Shown here piece by piece: positions 7,223 to 15,432 of a stretch of DNA of 16,403 nucleotides (position 1 is its first letter; each line of letters starts with the position of its first letter). This stretch comes from Candidatus Micrarchaeum sp. (lineage in GTDB: Archaea > SpSt-1190 > DYHY01). Below the pieces are notes generated by a model. It did not search any database. It was not told the DNA's origin and saw only the letters and a list, made by a program, of their open reading frames with translations. Where the stretch lies: NCBI GenBank assembly GCA_020723935.1, contig DYHY01000015.1, positions 11,298-27,700 of the forward strand, given 5' to 3'. The translations under genes were made by a program, and so were the position numbers.

Positions 7223-8113
7223 TCAGCCCCTCGCGAGCACGAGCTGCGGGACGGCAGAGTCCCTGCCAGTGAGGTTCGCGATCGTGACGCTCCCGGGGAG
7301 ATAGATGGCCGTCGCGTTCGTGTAGTTCACGGTCACGGAAAGGGACGAGGCGACGGAGACGCCGGAGGATGCTACCCTCACCGCGAGCTGCCCGGCGGAT
7401 TTCGTCACGTTCAGCGCGTCCGGGGAGGTGGAATTCACCGCGAAGCGCAGGGTCCCGGCGTAGGAGACGCACCCCTGCGTGCAGCCCGCGACGGCCTGCG
7501 GCCCGCCGGTGCCGTTGGTCACGTTCAAGCGGACCTCGATGTCGGTCCCTGCGCACGGGAGCGTGCAGGTCGTCCAGCTCCACTGCGTGTCGTTCATCGC
7601 CTGCGTGCCGTCGTAGAGGAGCGAGAGGAAGTAGGCGACCGTCGCAGGGGGCGTGAGGACGGTGAGCCCGCGCTTCATCGGGTCGCCGTAGGAATAGTTC
7701 ACCGCGGCGCCGCTCGCGTAGGCATAGGGGTTCGCGAGGAGCTCGGAGACGTCCAGAGTGGCGTCCAGGTTGAGCTTGGCCGAAAGGGAGTCCTCGAAGA
7801 ACGCCTTGTAGCCTGAGAGCTCCGCGGAGGGCGAGGAATAGTCGGAGGGGAGGGAATCCTGGAACGAGACGGTCGTGTTCTTGGCAGAGCGCGAGACGGA
7901 TGCCGAAAGCCCGTAGAGCTCTGCGATGTTCCCGGCGGCGTTCCCGGAAAGTGTCCCCGCGCGCAGGGTGCGCCTGGCGAGGACGAAGGAGCGCTCGGAG
8001 GATGCGAGGAAGTCGGACGTGAGGAGGACTGCCGAGAGGAGCCCGAGGAAGAGCAGGGAGAAGGCTATCGTGAAGAGGACTGAGCGCCGCCCACCCCCCC
8101 GCTTCGCCATCAT
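7223..8113 (-). CDS. Pilin-like membrane-anchored surface protein (296 aa)
   Basis: The start is ATG 8113, which overlaps the preceding stop codon in an ATGATG/TGA junction; the frame is open further upstream but that part lies over the preceding gene. The N-terminus is basic (MMAKRGGGRR) followed by one hydrophobic helix (about 11-32) and an extracellular domain rich in N-glycosylation sequons. Cysteine pairs occur in TTCTLPCAG and GCTQGC and could be disulfides. Unlike its neighbours it has no acidic residue just inside the helix, so processing by prepilin peptidase is doubtful; it may stay a type II anchored protein. No family recognised. Its place last in a row of pilin-like genes suggests a minor pilin or a base or tip component. 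Confidence 0.8.
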   Translation of the reverse strand: MMAKRGGGRRSVLFTIAFSLLFLGLLSAVLLTSDFLASSERSFVLARRTLRAGTLSGNAAGNIAELYGLSASVSRSAKNTTVSFQDSLPSDYSSPSAELSGYKAFFEDSLSAKLNLDATLDVSELLANPYAYASGAAVNYSYGDPMKRGLTVLTPPATVAYFLSLLYDGTQAMNDTQWSWTTCTLPCAGTDIEVRLNVTNGTGGPQAVAGCTQGCVSYAGTLRFAVNSTSPDALNVTKSAGQLAVRVASSGVSVASSLSVTVNYTNATAIYLPGSVTIANLTGRDSAVPQLVLARG

Positions 8114-8541
8114 TTGAAGCAGAACCTCCCGACCGCGACGGCGCGCGTGGAGACGCCGCTGCCGTTGTCGATCACGAGGCCGCGCCTCGCAAAGACGCTC
8201 CTTCCGGCGTCGCACTGGCAGAGCGCCTTCCTCTCGCTTGCGAGGCGGCTCCCGTCCTCGCGGTCGACCGATATCTCCCAGCACAGCGAGGGCGGGGCGA
8301 CCGAGAGGGAACGGCCGATCGCCGAGGAGTTGGCGAGCGCCCTTTCCAGCGTCCCGTCGGCTTCCAGGGCCGCGAGCGAGCTCTCGGAGAGGAGGACGAG
8401 GTTCCCCTCGGAGAAGGAGGTGGGCCTGGCGGCCGACAAGGCCGACATTATCGAGAAGGACAGGATGCCGACGACAACTAGAGCGAGGAACGAGTCAAGG
8501 GTGAAGAATATCGCCCGCCTCCCGCCGCGGCTCGCAGTCAT
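8110..8541 (-). CDS. Minor pilin-like protein, non-canonical signal (143 aa)
   Basis: A basic N-terminus (MTASRGGRR) leads into AIFFTLDSFLALVVVGIL, a pilin-type hydrophobic helix with D16 near its start in place of the conserved Glu. There is no Q-x-S-x-E motif, so it is a divergent prepilin or pseudopilin. The C-terminal domain is small and polar, with four cysteines (LCWEIS, LCQCDAG and the final FCFK) that could form two disulfides. It has ATGA overlaps with both neighbours (8538-8541 and 8110-8113), which implies tight translational coupling and matched amounts. Confidence 0.82.
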   Translation of the reverse strand: MTASRGGRRAIFFTLDSFLALVVVGILSFSIMSALSAARPTSFSEGNLVLLSESSLAALEADGTLERALANSSAIGRSLSVAPPSLCWEISVDREDGSRLASERKALCQCDAGRSVFARRGLVIDNGSGVSTRAVAVGRFCFK

Positions 8542-9080
8542 TCGTAGGCCCCCAGCCAGATCATCAGGCTCGCCAGGGCGGACGATCCCTCGCTTGACAC
8601 GAACTGCGACGAGATGGTCGACGTGAGGTTGGCCGCGGGGCGCGCGAGGCCCGCGACAGGGACGTCCGTCCCGTTGGCAAGCGAGAGGTAGAAGTAGAAG
8701 TTGTAGCCGGGCTTTGAGATCCCGAGCATCCCCTTGAGCGCGGCGTAGTTCGTAGCGTTCGCGGCGGAGAGCGCGGAGACCTTTCCCGGATCAAGGACCC
8801 AGGGGGAGGACGCCAGGCCCACCGCGCGCACCTGCGAGCCCTCGGGGAGGCTCATGTTGTAGAGCGTCCAGTTGGACGGCTCCCCGGGCGCGGCGACGAG
8901 GGAAAGGAGCGCCGTCTGCGCGTCCTCCTGAAGGGCGGCGCGGCTCTCAAGGATCCCTATTGTCGAGGGGACTGTGGAGTTGAAAAGGAGGAACGTCCCT
9001 ATCAGGAATGAGAACACGACCATCGCGAACAGGGCGTCGAGGGCGAAGAGCTGCCCCTTCTTTTCAGTCCTGCGAGACAT
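8538..9080 (-). CDS. Minor pilin-like protein (180 aa)
   Basis: The N-terminus MSRRTEKKG is followed by Q10-LFALD15-ALFAMVV and a hydrophobic helix to about residue 33. The Gln and an acidic residue remain, but their spacing differs by one from the canonical Q-x-S-x-E class III signal, and the Ser is replaced by Phe. It is probably a divergent minor pilin. The extracellular part has sequons (NWT, NMS, NAT, NGT, NLT) and no cysteine. It starts inside the last 17 bases of the preceding gene and ends in an ATGA overlap with the next. Confidence 0.83.
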   Translation of the reverse strand: MSRRTEKKGQLFALDALFAMVVFSFLIGTFLLFNSTVPSTIGILESRAALQEDAQTALLSLVAAPGEPSNWTLYNMSLPEGSQVRAVGLASSPWVLDPGKVSALSAANATNYAALKGMLGISKPGYNFYFYLSLANGTDVPVAGLARPAANLTSTISSQFVSSEGSSALASLMIWLGAYE

Positions 9081-9501
9081 AGACTATCCCTCCGTTGTTC
9101 GTGATGTTAGTCCACCTGCCAGGGGAGATCAAGACGATCTCCCCTCCGGAGGAGCCGTTGAACCCCGAGAAGATGAGGGGGGCGGCGACCGTCTCGCTGT
9201 AGGCTGTCCAGTTGATCTCGGCGCGCCTGCCGACGACGCGCAGGGTGTAATTGGCGGACGCCGAGAGGGAGGGGAGGAGCCATATGCGCGCGGAGGCCCC
9301 CGGGCCCGCGAGGTGCACGAAGTTCGCGTTCCTCGCAAAGTCCCCCGCGACCTCCTTGGCCCCGTCCCGCAGGCGCAGCTCGGCCCAGTCGCGCCCCTTC
9401 TCGAAGTAGAGGCCGAAGAGGACAAGGAATATCAGGAGCATCCCCGCCCAGACGGCGAGGAAGTCAACGCTCACCTGGCCGCCGCGGCGCCGCCCCGTCA
9501 T
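9064..9501 (-). CDS. Class III signal peptide minor pilin (145 aa)
   Basis: The N-terminus MTGRRRGG is followed by Q9-V-S-V-D13-F, matching Q-x-S-x-E/D, then a hydrophobic helix to about residue 31. Cleavage before Q9 by an EppA-like peptidase is expected. The mature domain is about 110 residues, lacks cysteines and ends close to a sequon-rich stretch (NITNN). Start ATG 9501 overlaps the stop of the giant surface protein gene as ATGA. As the first small gene after the adhesin-like gene it is the best candidate partner linking that protein to a pilus. Confidence 0.85.
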   Translation of the reverse strand: MTGRRRGGQVSVDFLAVWAGMLLIFLVLFGLYFEKGRDWAELRLRDGAKEVAGDFARNANFVHLAGPGASARIWLLPSLSASANYTLRVVGRRAEINWTAYSETVAAPLIFSGFNGSSGGEIVLISPGRWTNITNNGGIVYVSQD

Positions 9502-12500
9502 GATACGCTGAACCCCTTCCTGCTCGCCACCGTCGGCCCGCCGCTGGAGTTTGCCCGCACCTCGAAGTAGTGGGAGCCAGCCGGGAGGGCCGACGTGTTG
9601 TACGTGAAGTTGTAGTTCCCGAGGCCCTTGTCCTGTACCGTCGAGACGGGGATGCTGGCGGAATCGACGAGGACGCTCATGTTCTGGTCGTGCGCCAGGT
9701 CCGCTATCCCCTCACCCATCTGGCTGTAGACGGTGAAGTTGACCGAGACGTTCTCGCCAGCGGAATAGAGGACCGGGGAGAAGCCTATCAGGACCGACCA
9801 GACGTTGGATCCGCCGCTCCCGACGTCGAAAGCGTTCGTGCCCGACACGCCCGAGGAGGCGGCCTTCGCCGTCCAGGTCCCGGTGACGGCTCCGAAGGGC
9901 AGGAGATAGCTCCCGTTGTAGACGCCCGCCGGGACCTGCGGGGCCGTGACGAAAGAGTAGCCCTGGAGGGCGCCGGAGGGCTTCCAGAAGCTCACGTTGA
10001 GGTCCGAGGACGTGAGGGCGTCGCTTGCGTTGTATATCTTGGCCCGGTAGTAGACGGTCCCGCAGGCGGAGACCGGGGAGGGGCTCTCCGAAACGGCGGG
10101 GCTGTAGACGGAAAACTCCTGCACGTCGGTCGCGTTCCATGCTCCTGTCGTGTCGTTGTACCAGATGCGCCAGTAGACGGGCGAGGGCGCAGAGTCGTTC
10201 CTCCAGCTGAAGTTGGAATACGTCCACGCTCCGCCCGTCCCCAGGTAGACGACAAAGCCCGTGTAGTTCGTCCAGGCGCCGGTCTCGTTGGTGGAGAGGA
10301 CTGCGTAGCCAAGAGACGTGTCGTTCCCCTCGGCGTAGAGCTTGACAGTGTCGCCTGCGTAGACGCTCGTCACGTTCCTCCCGGCGTTCCTCCACTGGGG
10401 CGGGGAGCTCGCCACCGTCGAGACGAGGGGGGAAAAGACGCTCCCGAACATCGTCACGTTCGCGTACGCGTAGTTTGCCGAAGTTTCCACGCCCGAGGAC
10501 GAGGAGAACGAGGGGGGATTCGTCCACCAGCTCCCGTTGTGCTTGGCGAGGACGACGCTGGGCTCCGAATACCCCCCGAGGTCCGAGTCAAGGTAGGAAA
10601 CGTTGAGGAAGACCCAGGCGCCCGCCGAGAGGTTCGTGACGTTCACGTACCTCGAAGCGTTTGCGAAGCTCCCGGGGTCGGCGGGCGGGGACGCCACCTC
10701 GCGCGCGGAGAAGTTCCCCGAATAAGTAAGGCTGAACGTCGTCGGGCGGGCCATGCCCACCGTGTTGTTCACGAACGAGTTTCCGGGCGATCCGGCCACG
10801 TACAAGTCCCAGCCGGTGTTGTTGTAGAGGGCGTTCCCGTACAGGGCGTTCCCGGTCCCTGAGGATCCGAGGAGGGCGCCGTGCAGCGAGTTGTTGCCCA
10901 GGATGTTGTAGCTGAGATTGCTGTAGTTGGCGCCCGAGAGCTCCGTGCCGGAGAGGCCGTTGTAGGACGCATTGTTCCCGCGGAATGTCCCGTTGGCGGA
11001 AGCTGTGTAGTAGAAGCCCCGCCGGATGTTGCGCGTCGCGTTGTTGTAGCTGGCGTTTATCAGGTCCGACGCGTCGAAGCGGAAGCCGTTCTCCGTGTTG
11101 TTCGCCGCCGTGTTGTTGAGGAACGTGTTGTTGTCCGAGCCGTCCACGGCGAAGCCGCCCATCCTGTTGTAGGAGGCGTTGTTCCAGAGGAAGAGGTTGC
11201 CTGTGGAGGCGCCGGTCAGCCAGAAGCCGTCCTCGGTGTTGTTGTGCGCGGTGTTGTTCCTGAAGTAGTTGTCCGTCGAGGAGCCGAGGACTATCCCGTC
11301 GAAGGCGTTGTAGCTCGCCGTGCTGTCGGAGACGTTGGAGAGGGCCGAGGAGCTCAGGTATATCCCGTAGCCGGCGTTACCGGAGGCGTTGACCGCGGTC
11401 GCGTTGGCGCCTGACGAGCCGTATATCGAGATGCCGTCGTTGGTGTTCGAGAAGGACGTGTCGGAGAAAAGGGTGCTTGCGTCCGAGGCTGCCGTGAGCG
11501 TGATGCCGTCGTAGAAGTCCCTGACGCGGCAGTTCCTTATCGTGTTCCCGCTCTTCCCGACGAGCCTTATCCCGTAGTCCGTCCCGGAGTCGTCGCCGGA
11601 GATCTGGTTGCCCAGGCAGTCGAAGGTCTTGGAGCTGAAGCCGGCCGGGTTGTTGATGCAGCTCCCGACCACCCCCGAGATCGGGGCGGTCAGGTTGACG
11701 ATCGGGCAGGAGGGATCGTTGAGCTTTCCGGCGCAGGTGGCGCAGGAGCTGCAGCCGCAGTCATAGCTCCCCACCTGCACATAGGTGGAGTTGACCGCCG
11801 TCCCCAGGGCGAACCCGTCGTAGGGCTGCACCGAGCAGATCCAGCGGTCGGCGAGGGAGAGGTTCCCTGAAAGGACCGTGGAGACGACGGAGTTCGTGCC
11901 GTTCGTGAGGGCCATCTGCGAGTAGAGCGACGTCTGGTTCGTCCCGTTCTTGAACCAGCTGACGATCGCGACCGGGGCGGGGTCGAAGTCGTCCGTGAGA
12001 GTGGCGTTGCACGTGAGGTTGTCCCCCGTCGTCGGGGACGCGGGGGAGACTGTCGGCGTCGAGGTGGACGGCGCGGAATGGACGAAGTAGGGCCGGCCGG
12101 CGGCTCCGGAGCCCGACGAATAGGGCGAGCATTCCGAATTCCCGGCGTCGCAGGCGAAGGCGAACCAGGAGTAGTTGCCTGCCTCTCCGGTCGTGTCGTG
12201 CGTGCAGGAGGCCTGGCTGCTGCTCGCCGCAGACGAGCTCTTGCATATCTGCTGGTGCCAGGGATCGCAGTCCCCCTTCTGGGCGAACGGATAGTCGCAG
12301 ACAAGGAGGCGCCAGTTCCCCCCTCCGAAGGTCGTGGCCGTCCCGGTGAAGGCGACGCTCGTCCCGGCGAGGGTGGGGGCTGCCTGGTCGCTCCCCCCGT
12401 CCGAGGGCCCGGCGGTGAAATTGAGGGGCGCCTCGTTTATCACGTCGTGGTATTTCACGACGTAGTTGGCCACAGTCGAGTTGAAGACGGAGGAATAGTT

Positions 12501-14705
12501 CCACTTGATGTCGGATGTGGAGCCGTTGTATATCCCGAAGGTGTAGTTGCTCAGGAACGCCCAGGTGGCGAGGAGCTGGTCCGTCCCCCAGCCGTAATAG
12601 TCGACCGCATCCATCCCGTACGCGACCGTCTGGCCGGCTCCCGAGCCGGTGCCGTCATCGAGGCCCTGGGCCGAGAGGGTGAGCGTGTTGTTCGTGCCGT
12701 TGTTGATCGACCCCAGCCGGTAGACCATCACGTCGTCCGCTGCGGTCACGCCCCTGTCTACCGAGACCGCGATGCGCGAGTGGTTCCAGTAGTTCTTCTC
12801 CAGGCCCGTCCCGACTCTTATGGAGTACGTCGTGTAGCCCGTGTTTATCATGCAGGCCGCCCCGCAGTTCGTGCAGACCCAGGTCGCGTTGCATCTCATG
12901 ACGCAGAGCTCGTTCCCGGCGCACGTCCCGGCGGAGTTCGTGGTCGCGGTCATGCCCCTGATGACCTCCGTGCTCGTCGTGTCCCCGTCGGCGTCCCCTA
13001 TGTAGAGGCTGTTGAAGGCGGCCCGGCCGTCGTGGTTCGTCGAATAGGTCTCGCGGCAGTCCTGCCCGCCGGTGCAGTTCCAGACCATGAACTCGTTGTT
13101 GTTGGTCGTCGTCGAGGCGGTGGCGGCGGTTGCGACGAGAGCGTTCTTGCCCGTCTGGTTGAGGTCGGCTATCGCCACGTTGGCGACGGCGGAATAGTAG
13201 TCGTTGGAAAGCCTCTGGTCCTCGGCGCACTTGGCGGTGTCGTTGCCGTATTTCACGACTATCGACCCGTAGCCCACGGCCAGGGTGAAGTTCATGTCCG
13301 CCGTCCCGTTGTAGATGGCGATGTCGTTGTAAGTCGCGTAGCGGGGCATCGTCCAGTTGTACTGCGCCCATGTGCCCGCGGCGCCCCCCGACCATCCGTA
13401 CTCGTCCATGCCGTTGGCCTGCACGATCGCGACGGCCTTGGAGGAGTTGTAGAACCTCACACGCGAGAGGGCGCTCGCCGTCGGCTTGGTGTCGTTTGAC
13501 CATGCGGCGCCGGTGTAGCGGATTATCTGGCCGTTGTTCGTCACGGCGAAGGCGAGGGTCGAGTTCCAGACGTCGATCGAGAGGAAGGGGCTCGCCGTCA
13601 GGGGGCTCACCTGGGCGACCCATGTCGTCCCGTTCCAGAGGGCGATGTTCCCGGCCGAGCCTACCGCCTGGGCGTAGGTGCCGTTCATTATACTCACCCC
13701 GTAGAATATGGCGCTCGGCGTCGCCATCGTCGACCACTGGGAGCCGTTCCAGCGCCAGATGTTTGTCACGGCGTTCGCGTTCCCCACCGCAGCCATCGCG
13801 AATGTCTTGTTGTAGACGTAGATGTGGTTGACGTTCACGGCCGCCGGAGCCGGAGTGCGGAACCACTGGTCCGGCGTCCCGTTCCAGTAGGCGAGGAACC
13901 CGTTCTGCCCGCCCGTGAAGCAGAAGGCCTCGCCGCTCTTGGCGCAGTCTATGTCCAGGGTGTTGTTCGTCGTGTTGAGGGACTCCCAGTTCCAGGCCGC
14001 CCCGTCCCAGCGGAAGGCTGCGCCCCCCATACCGACGATGAATGCGAGGTCGTAGTCATGGATCGTGGCCCCGGTGAAATTGTAGACGGTTCCGTTCTCC
14101 GAGACGTTCTGGGCGTACCAGCCGAAGTCGTTCGTCCCGCAGCGGAAGACCCTGACCTCCTGGCGGCCGGCGTTGGCCGAGAAGGTCGACTGCCCGACGA
14201 CCCACTCATTCACCCCGTCTCCGGAATTGTCGACGTCGCCGAAAGCCTGCTTGTCCCCGACGGCCACCCCGCCGTAGGGGAGGTCGAAGCTCTCCGAAGC
14301 GACGTATCTGCAGCCGAGGGAGTTACAGGCGTACGTCGTGAGCTCCGTCTGGCCGATGGTGTTCGACGCCGCCGCGTAGACGCTCGTCTCGTTGAGGCCG
14401 TCCGCGTCCAGGTCAGCCACCTGCACGCCGTAGACGGCGCGACCGAACTCCTTGCCCAGGGTCGCGTTCTCCGCGCATGCGCTGCCGGCCGCGCAGGTCT
14501 GCAGGAAGATCAGCTCATTCCCCGCCGCCCGGGTGTTGGTGCCAAGGAGTATCCGCTTGTACGCGAAGGAGGGGGCTAGCTGGACGGCGAGCAGGAGGGC
14601 CGCGAGGGCGACGAGCAGGAGGATCGCGCAGGCTGGCCGGGCGCGCCTCCCGCAGTTCCTACGGTTCCTACGGCGTCCTGCCGAATATCCCGCGGGATAT
14701 TTCAT
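9498..14705 (-). CDS. Giant secreted surface protein with beta-propeller and NosD-type beta-helix, putative pilus adhesin
   Basis: This 1735-residue protein has a basic N-terminus and a hydrophobic signal segment (about 26-47). In order: Ca-loop or FG-GAP-like motifs (DLDADGLNE at 98-106, DVDNSGDGVNE at 157-167); a propeller-like region (205-490) with W/Y-x-G motifs every 38-47 residues; further DxDxD loops (about 510-585); a Cys cluster (601-618); Ig-like regions (about 767-980); a Cys-rich linker (983-1000); a 12-rung beta-helix (1045-1317); and beta-rich, Ig-like domains to the end. I count about 80 N-x-S/T sequons. There is no C-terminal anchor, so retention by partners or by the uncleaved N-terminal helix is needed. 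It overlaps the upstream gene by 38 bases and the next by 4. Adhesion or tip function is inferred. Confidence 0.85.
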   Translation of the reverse strand: MKYPAGYSAGRRRNRRNCGRRARPACAILLLVALAALLLAVQLAPSFAYKRILLGTNTRAAGNELIFLQTCAAGSACAENATLGKEFGRAVYGVQVADLDADGLNETSVYAAASNTIGQTELTTYACNSLGCRYVASESFDLPYGGVAVGDKQAFGDVDNSGDGVNEWVVGQSTFSANAGRQEVRVFRCGTNDFGWYAQNVSENGTVYNFTGATIHDYDLAFIVGMGGAAFRWDGAAWNWESLNTTNNTLDIDCAKSGEAFCFTGGQNGFLAYWNGTPDQWFRTPAPAAVNVNHIYVYNKTFAMAAVGNANAVTNIWRWNGSQWSTMATPSAIFYGVSIMNGTYAQAVGSAGNIALWNGTTWVAQVSPLTASPFLSIDVWNSTLAFAVTNNGQIIRYTGAAWSNDTKPTASALSRVRFYNSSKAVAIVQANGMDEYGWSGGAAGTWAQYNWTMPRYATYNDIAIYNGTADMNFTLAVGYGSIVVKYGNDTAKCAEDQRLSNDYYSAVANVAIADLNQTGKNALVATAATASTTTNNNEFMVWNCTGGQDCRETYSTNHDGRAAFNSLYIGDADGDTTSTEVIRGMTATTNSAGTCAGNELCVMRCNATWVCTNCGAACMINTGYTTYSIRVGTGLEKNYWNHSRIAVSVDRGVTAADDVMVYRLGSINNGTNNTLTLSAQGLDDGTGSGAGQTVAYGMDAVDYYGWGTDQLLATWAFLSNYTFGIYNGSTSDIKWNYSSVFNSTVANYVVKYHDVINEAPLNFTAGPSDGGSDQAAPTLAGTSVAFTGTATTFGGGNWRLLVCDYPFAQKGDCDPWHQQICKSSSAASSSQASCTHDTTGEAGNYSWFAFACDAGNSECSPYSSGSGAAGRPYFVHSAPSTSTPTVSPASPTTGDNLTCNATLTDDFDPAPVAIVSWFKNGTNQTSLYSQMALTNGTNSVVSTVLSGNLSLADRWICSVQPYDGFALGTAVNSTYVQVGSYDCGCSSCATCAGKLNDPSCPIVNLTAPISGVVGSCINNPAGFSSKTFDCLGNQISGDDSGTDYGIRLVGKSGNTIRNCRVRDFYDGITLTAASDASTLFSDTSFSNTNDGISIYGSSGANATAVNASGNAGYGIYLSSSALSNVSDSTASYNAFDGIVLGSSTDNYFRNNTAHNNTEDGFWLTGASTGNLFLWNNASYNRMGGFAVDGSDNNTFLNNTAANNTENGFRFDASDLINASYNNATRNIRRGFYYTASANGTFRGNNASYNGLSGTELSGANYSNLSYNILGNNSLHGALLGSSGTGNALYGNALYNNTGWDLYVAGSPGNSFVNNTVGMARPTTFSLTYSGNFSAREVASPPADPGSFANASRYVNVTNLSAGAWVFLNVSYLDSDLGGYSEPSVVLAKHNGSWWTNPPSFSSSSGVETSANYAYANVTMFGSVFSPLVSTVASSPPQWRNAGRNVTSVYAGDTVKLYAEGNDTSLGYAVLSTNETGAWTNYTGFVVYLGTGGAWTYSNFSWRNDSAPSPVYWRIWYNDTTGAWNATDVQEFSVYSPAVSESPSPVSACGTVYYRAKIYNASDALTSSDLNVSFWKPSGALQGYSFVTAPQVPAGVYNGSYLLPFGAVTGTWTAKAASSGVSGTNAFDVGSGGSNVWSVLIGFSPVLYSAGENVSVNFTVYSQMGEGIADLAHDQNMSVLVDSASIPVSTVQDKGLGNYNFTYNTSALPAGSHYFEVRANSSGGPTVASRKGFSVS
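10755..11573 (-). repeat. Protein repeat: 12-rung right-handed beta-helix (NosD/PbH1 type)
   Basis: In the giant protein each rung starts with G-[IFTA]-x-[LVFY] and ends with an N-rich turn such as NNT or YN. Rungs begin at residues 1045, 1067, 1091, 1114, 1137, 1160, 1184, 1207, 1230, 1253, 1276 and 1300, a spacing of 22-24. This is the signature of PbH1/NosD-like parallel beta-helices, which in secreted proteins often bind or act on polysaccharides. Asparagines stacked at turns also create many of the sequons. At DNA level the units are diverged, so this is an old repeat rather than a recent expansion. Confidence 0.85.
13236..14093 (-). repeat. Protein repeat: WNG-type beta-propeller region
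   Basis: In the giant protein residues 205-490 carry seven [W/Y]-x-G motifs (around 235, 276, 321, 359, 399, 440 and 487), each at the end of a strand such as IWRWNGSQW or IALWNGTTW and mostly followed by a Trp a few residues later. The 38-47 residue spacing fits one blade each, which suggests a seven-bladed propeller. The fold is inferred from periodicity only. Confidence 0.6.
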
Positions 14706-15429
14706 TGAGTTCCTCCTTCCTCCTCTCCCGCCCTGCGTCCGTGGCGCGGGATTTCTTCTGCAATTCCCTGAAAGCGACGAAGAGCAGACCCAGGGAAACG
14801 GCGCCGTAGCCTGCGGCGGAAAAGAGTGGGCCGGCCAGCTCGGCCGATATCTCGGAGCTGCCGAACCCCGGGACGGGGCCTGAGAAGCCCGAGACGCGGG
14901 TGCCCTTCCCGGAGAAGAACACTGCGGCCCGCCCGTCCTGCGGGAACGAAACGGAGCGTATGGACACCTTGCGGACGCCGGGCGCGCCGCCTGAGGACAC
15001 AGAATATTCCGGCCCTTCCGCGGAGAACTCGACGGAACCTCCCGAGACCGTCGCGAGCTCCTCGTAGGCCTCCGAGCCGTCCTGCGCGAACTGCACGAAG
15101 GCGACCGTCAGCGGACTTTCCGAGGGGGAGAGCGAGAAGGTCACCGAATAGTTCAGCCCGGCGAAGGCCGTGAATTCCGGGGATTTCGCGAAGAGGCCGC
15201 GCTCGTTCTCCCCGAAGGAGAGGGCAGGGGCCCTTGTTATCAGGAATCCGGCTTCCTGCGACATGAAAACGTCGCTCCCCCCGGCGACGGCGTCCTCGTC
15301 AAGGCCGTCGGGCTGCAGGCGCACGTGCCAGCCGCCGGCAAGCGATGCCTGCGCCGAGGCCGGGGAGGATGTGAGGAGGACGGCTGCCGCCATCGCCGCG
15401 AAGAGGACCAGGACAAGGGGACGCGCCAT
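14668..15429 (-). CDS. Type I membrane protein with a secreted beta-rich domain
   Basis: A clear signal peptide (about 1-26, ending SSPASA) precedes an extracellular domain of about 170 residues rich in Ser, Gly and aromatic strands. One membrane segment (about 198-221) follows, then a charged cytoplasmic tail of about 32 residues containing QKKSR and GRERRKEE. There is no pilin signal, no cysteine and only one sequon (NYS). It starts 3 bases after the preceding stop codon and its last 38 bases overlap the giant protein gene, so their translation is probably coupled. No family recognised. It could anchor the giant protein, which lacks a C-terminal anchor, to the membrane; that is inferred. 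Confidence 0.8.
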   Translation of the reverse strand: MARPLVLVLFAAMAAAVLLTSSPASAQASLAGGWHVRLQPDGLDEDAVAGGSDVFMSQEAGFLITRAPALSFGENERGLFAKSPEFTAFAGLNYSVTFSLSPSESPLTVAFVQFAQDGSEAYEELATVSGGSVEFSAEGPEYSVSSGGAPGVRKVSIRSVSFPQDGRAAVFFSGKGTRVSGFSGPVPGFGSSEISAELAGPLFSAAGYGAVSLGLLFVAFRELQKKSRATDAGRERRKEELNEISRGIFGRTP

Positions 15430-15432
15430 CGC

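Noticed and set aside
8114-8284. Upstream extension of the 296-residue pilin-like protein
   Set aside because: It lies over the preceding gene and is Arg-rich shadow. ATG 8113 forms an ATGA junction and places a basic tail plus helix at the N-terminus.
9570-10862. Long plus-strand frame opposite the giant gene (430 codons); likewise 12078-13499
   Set aside because: Low-complexity shadow frames with no recognisable domain, opposite a strongly patterned coding sequence.
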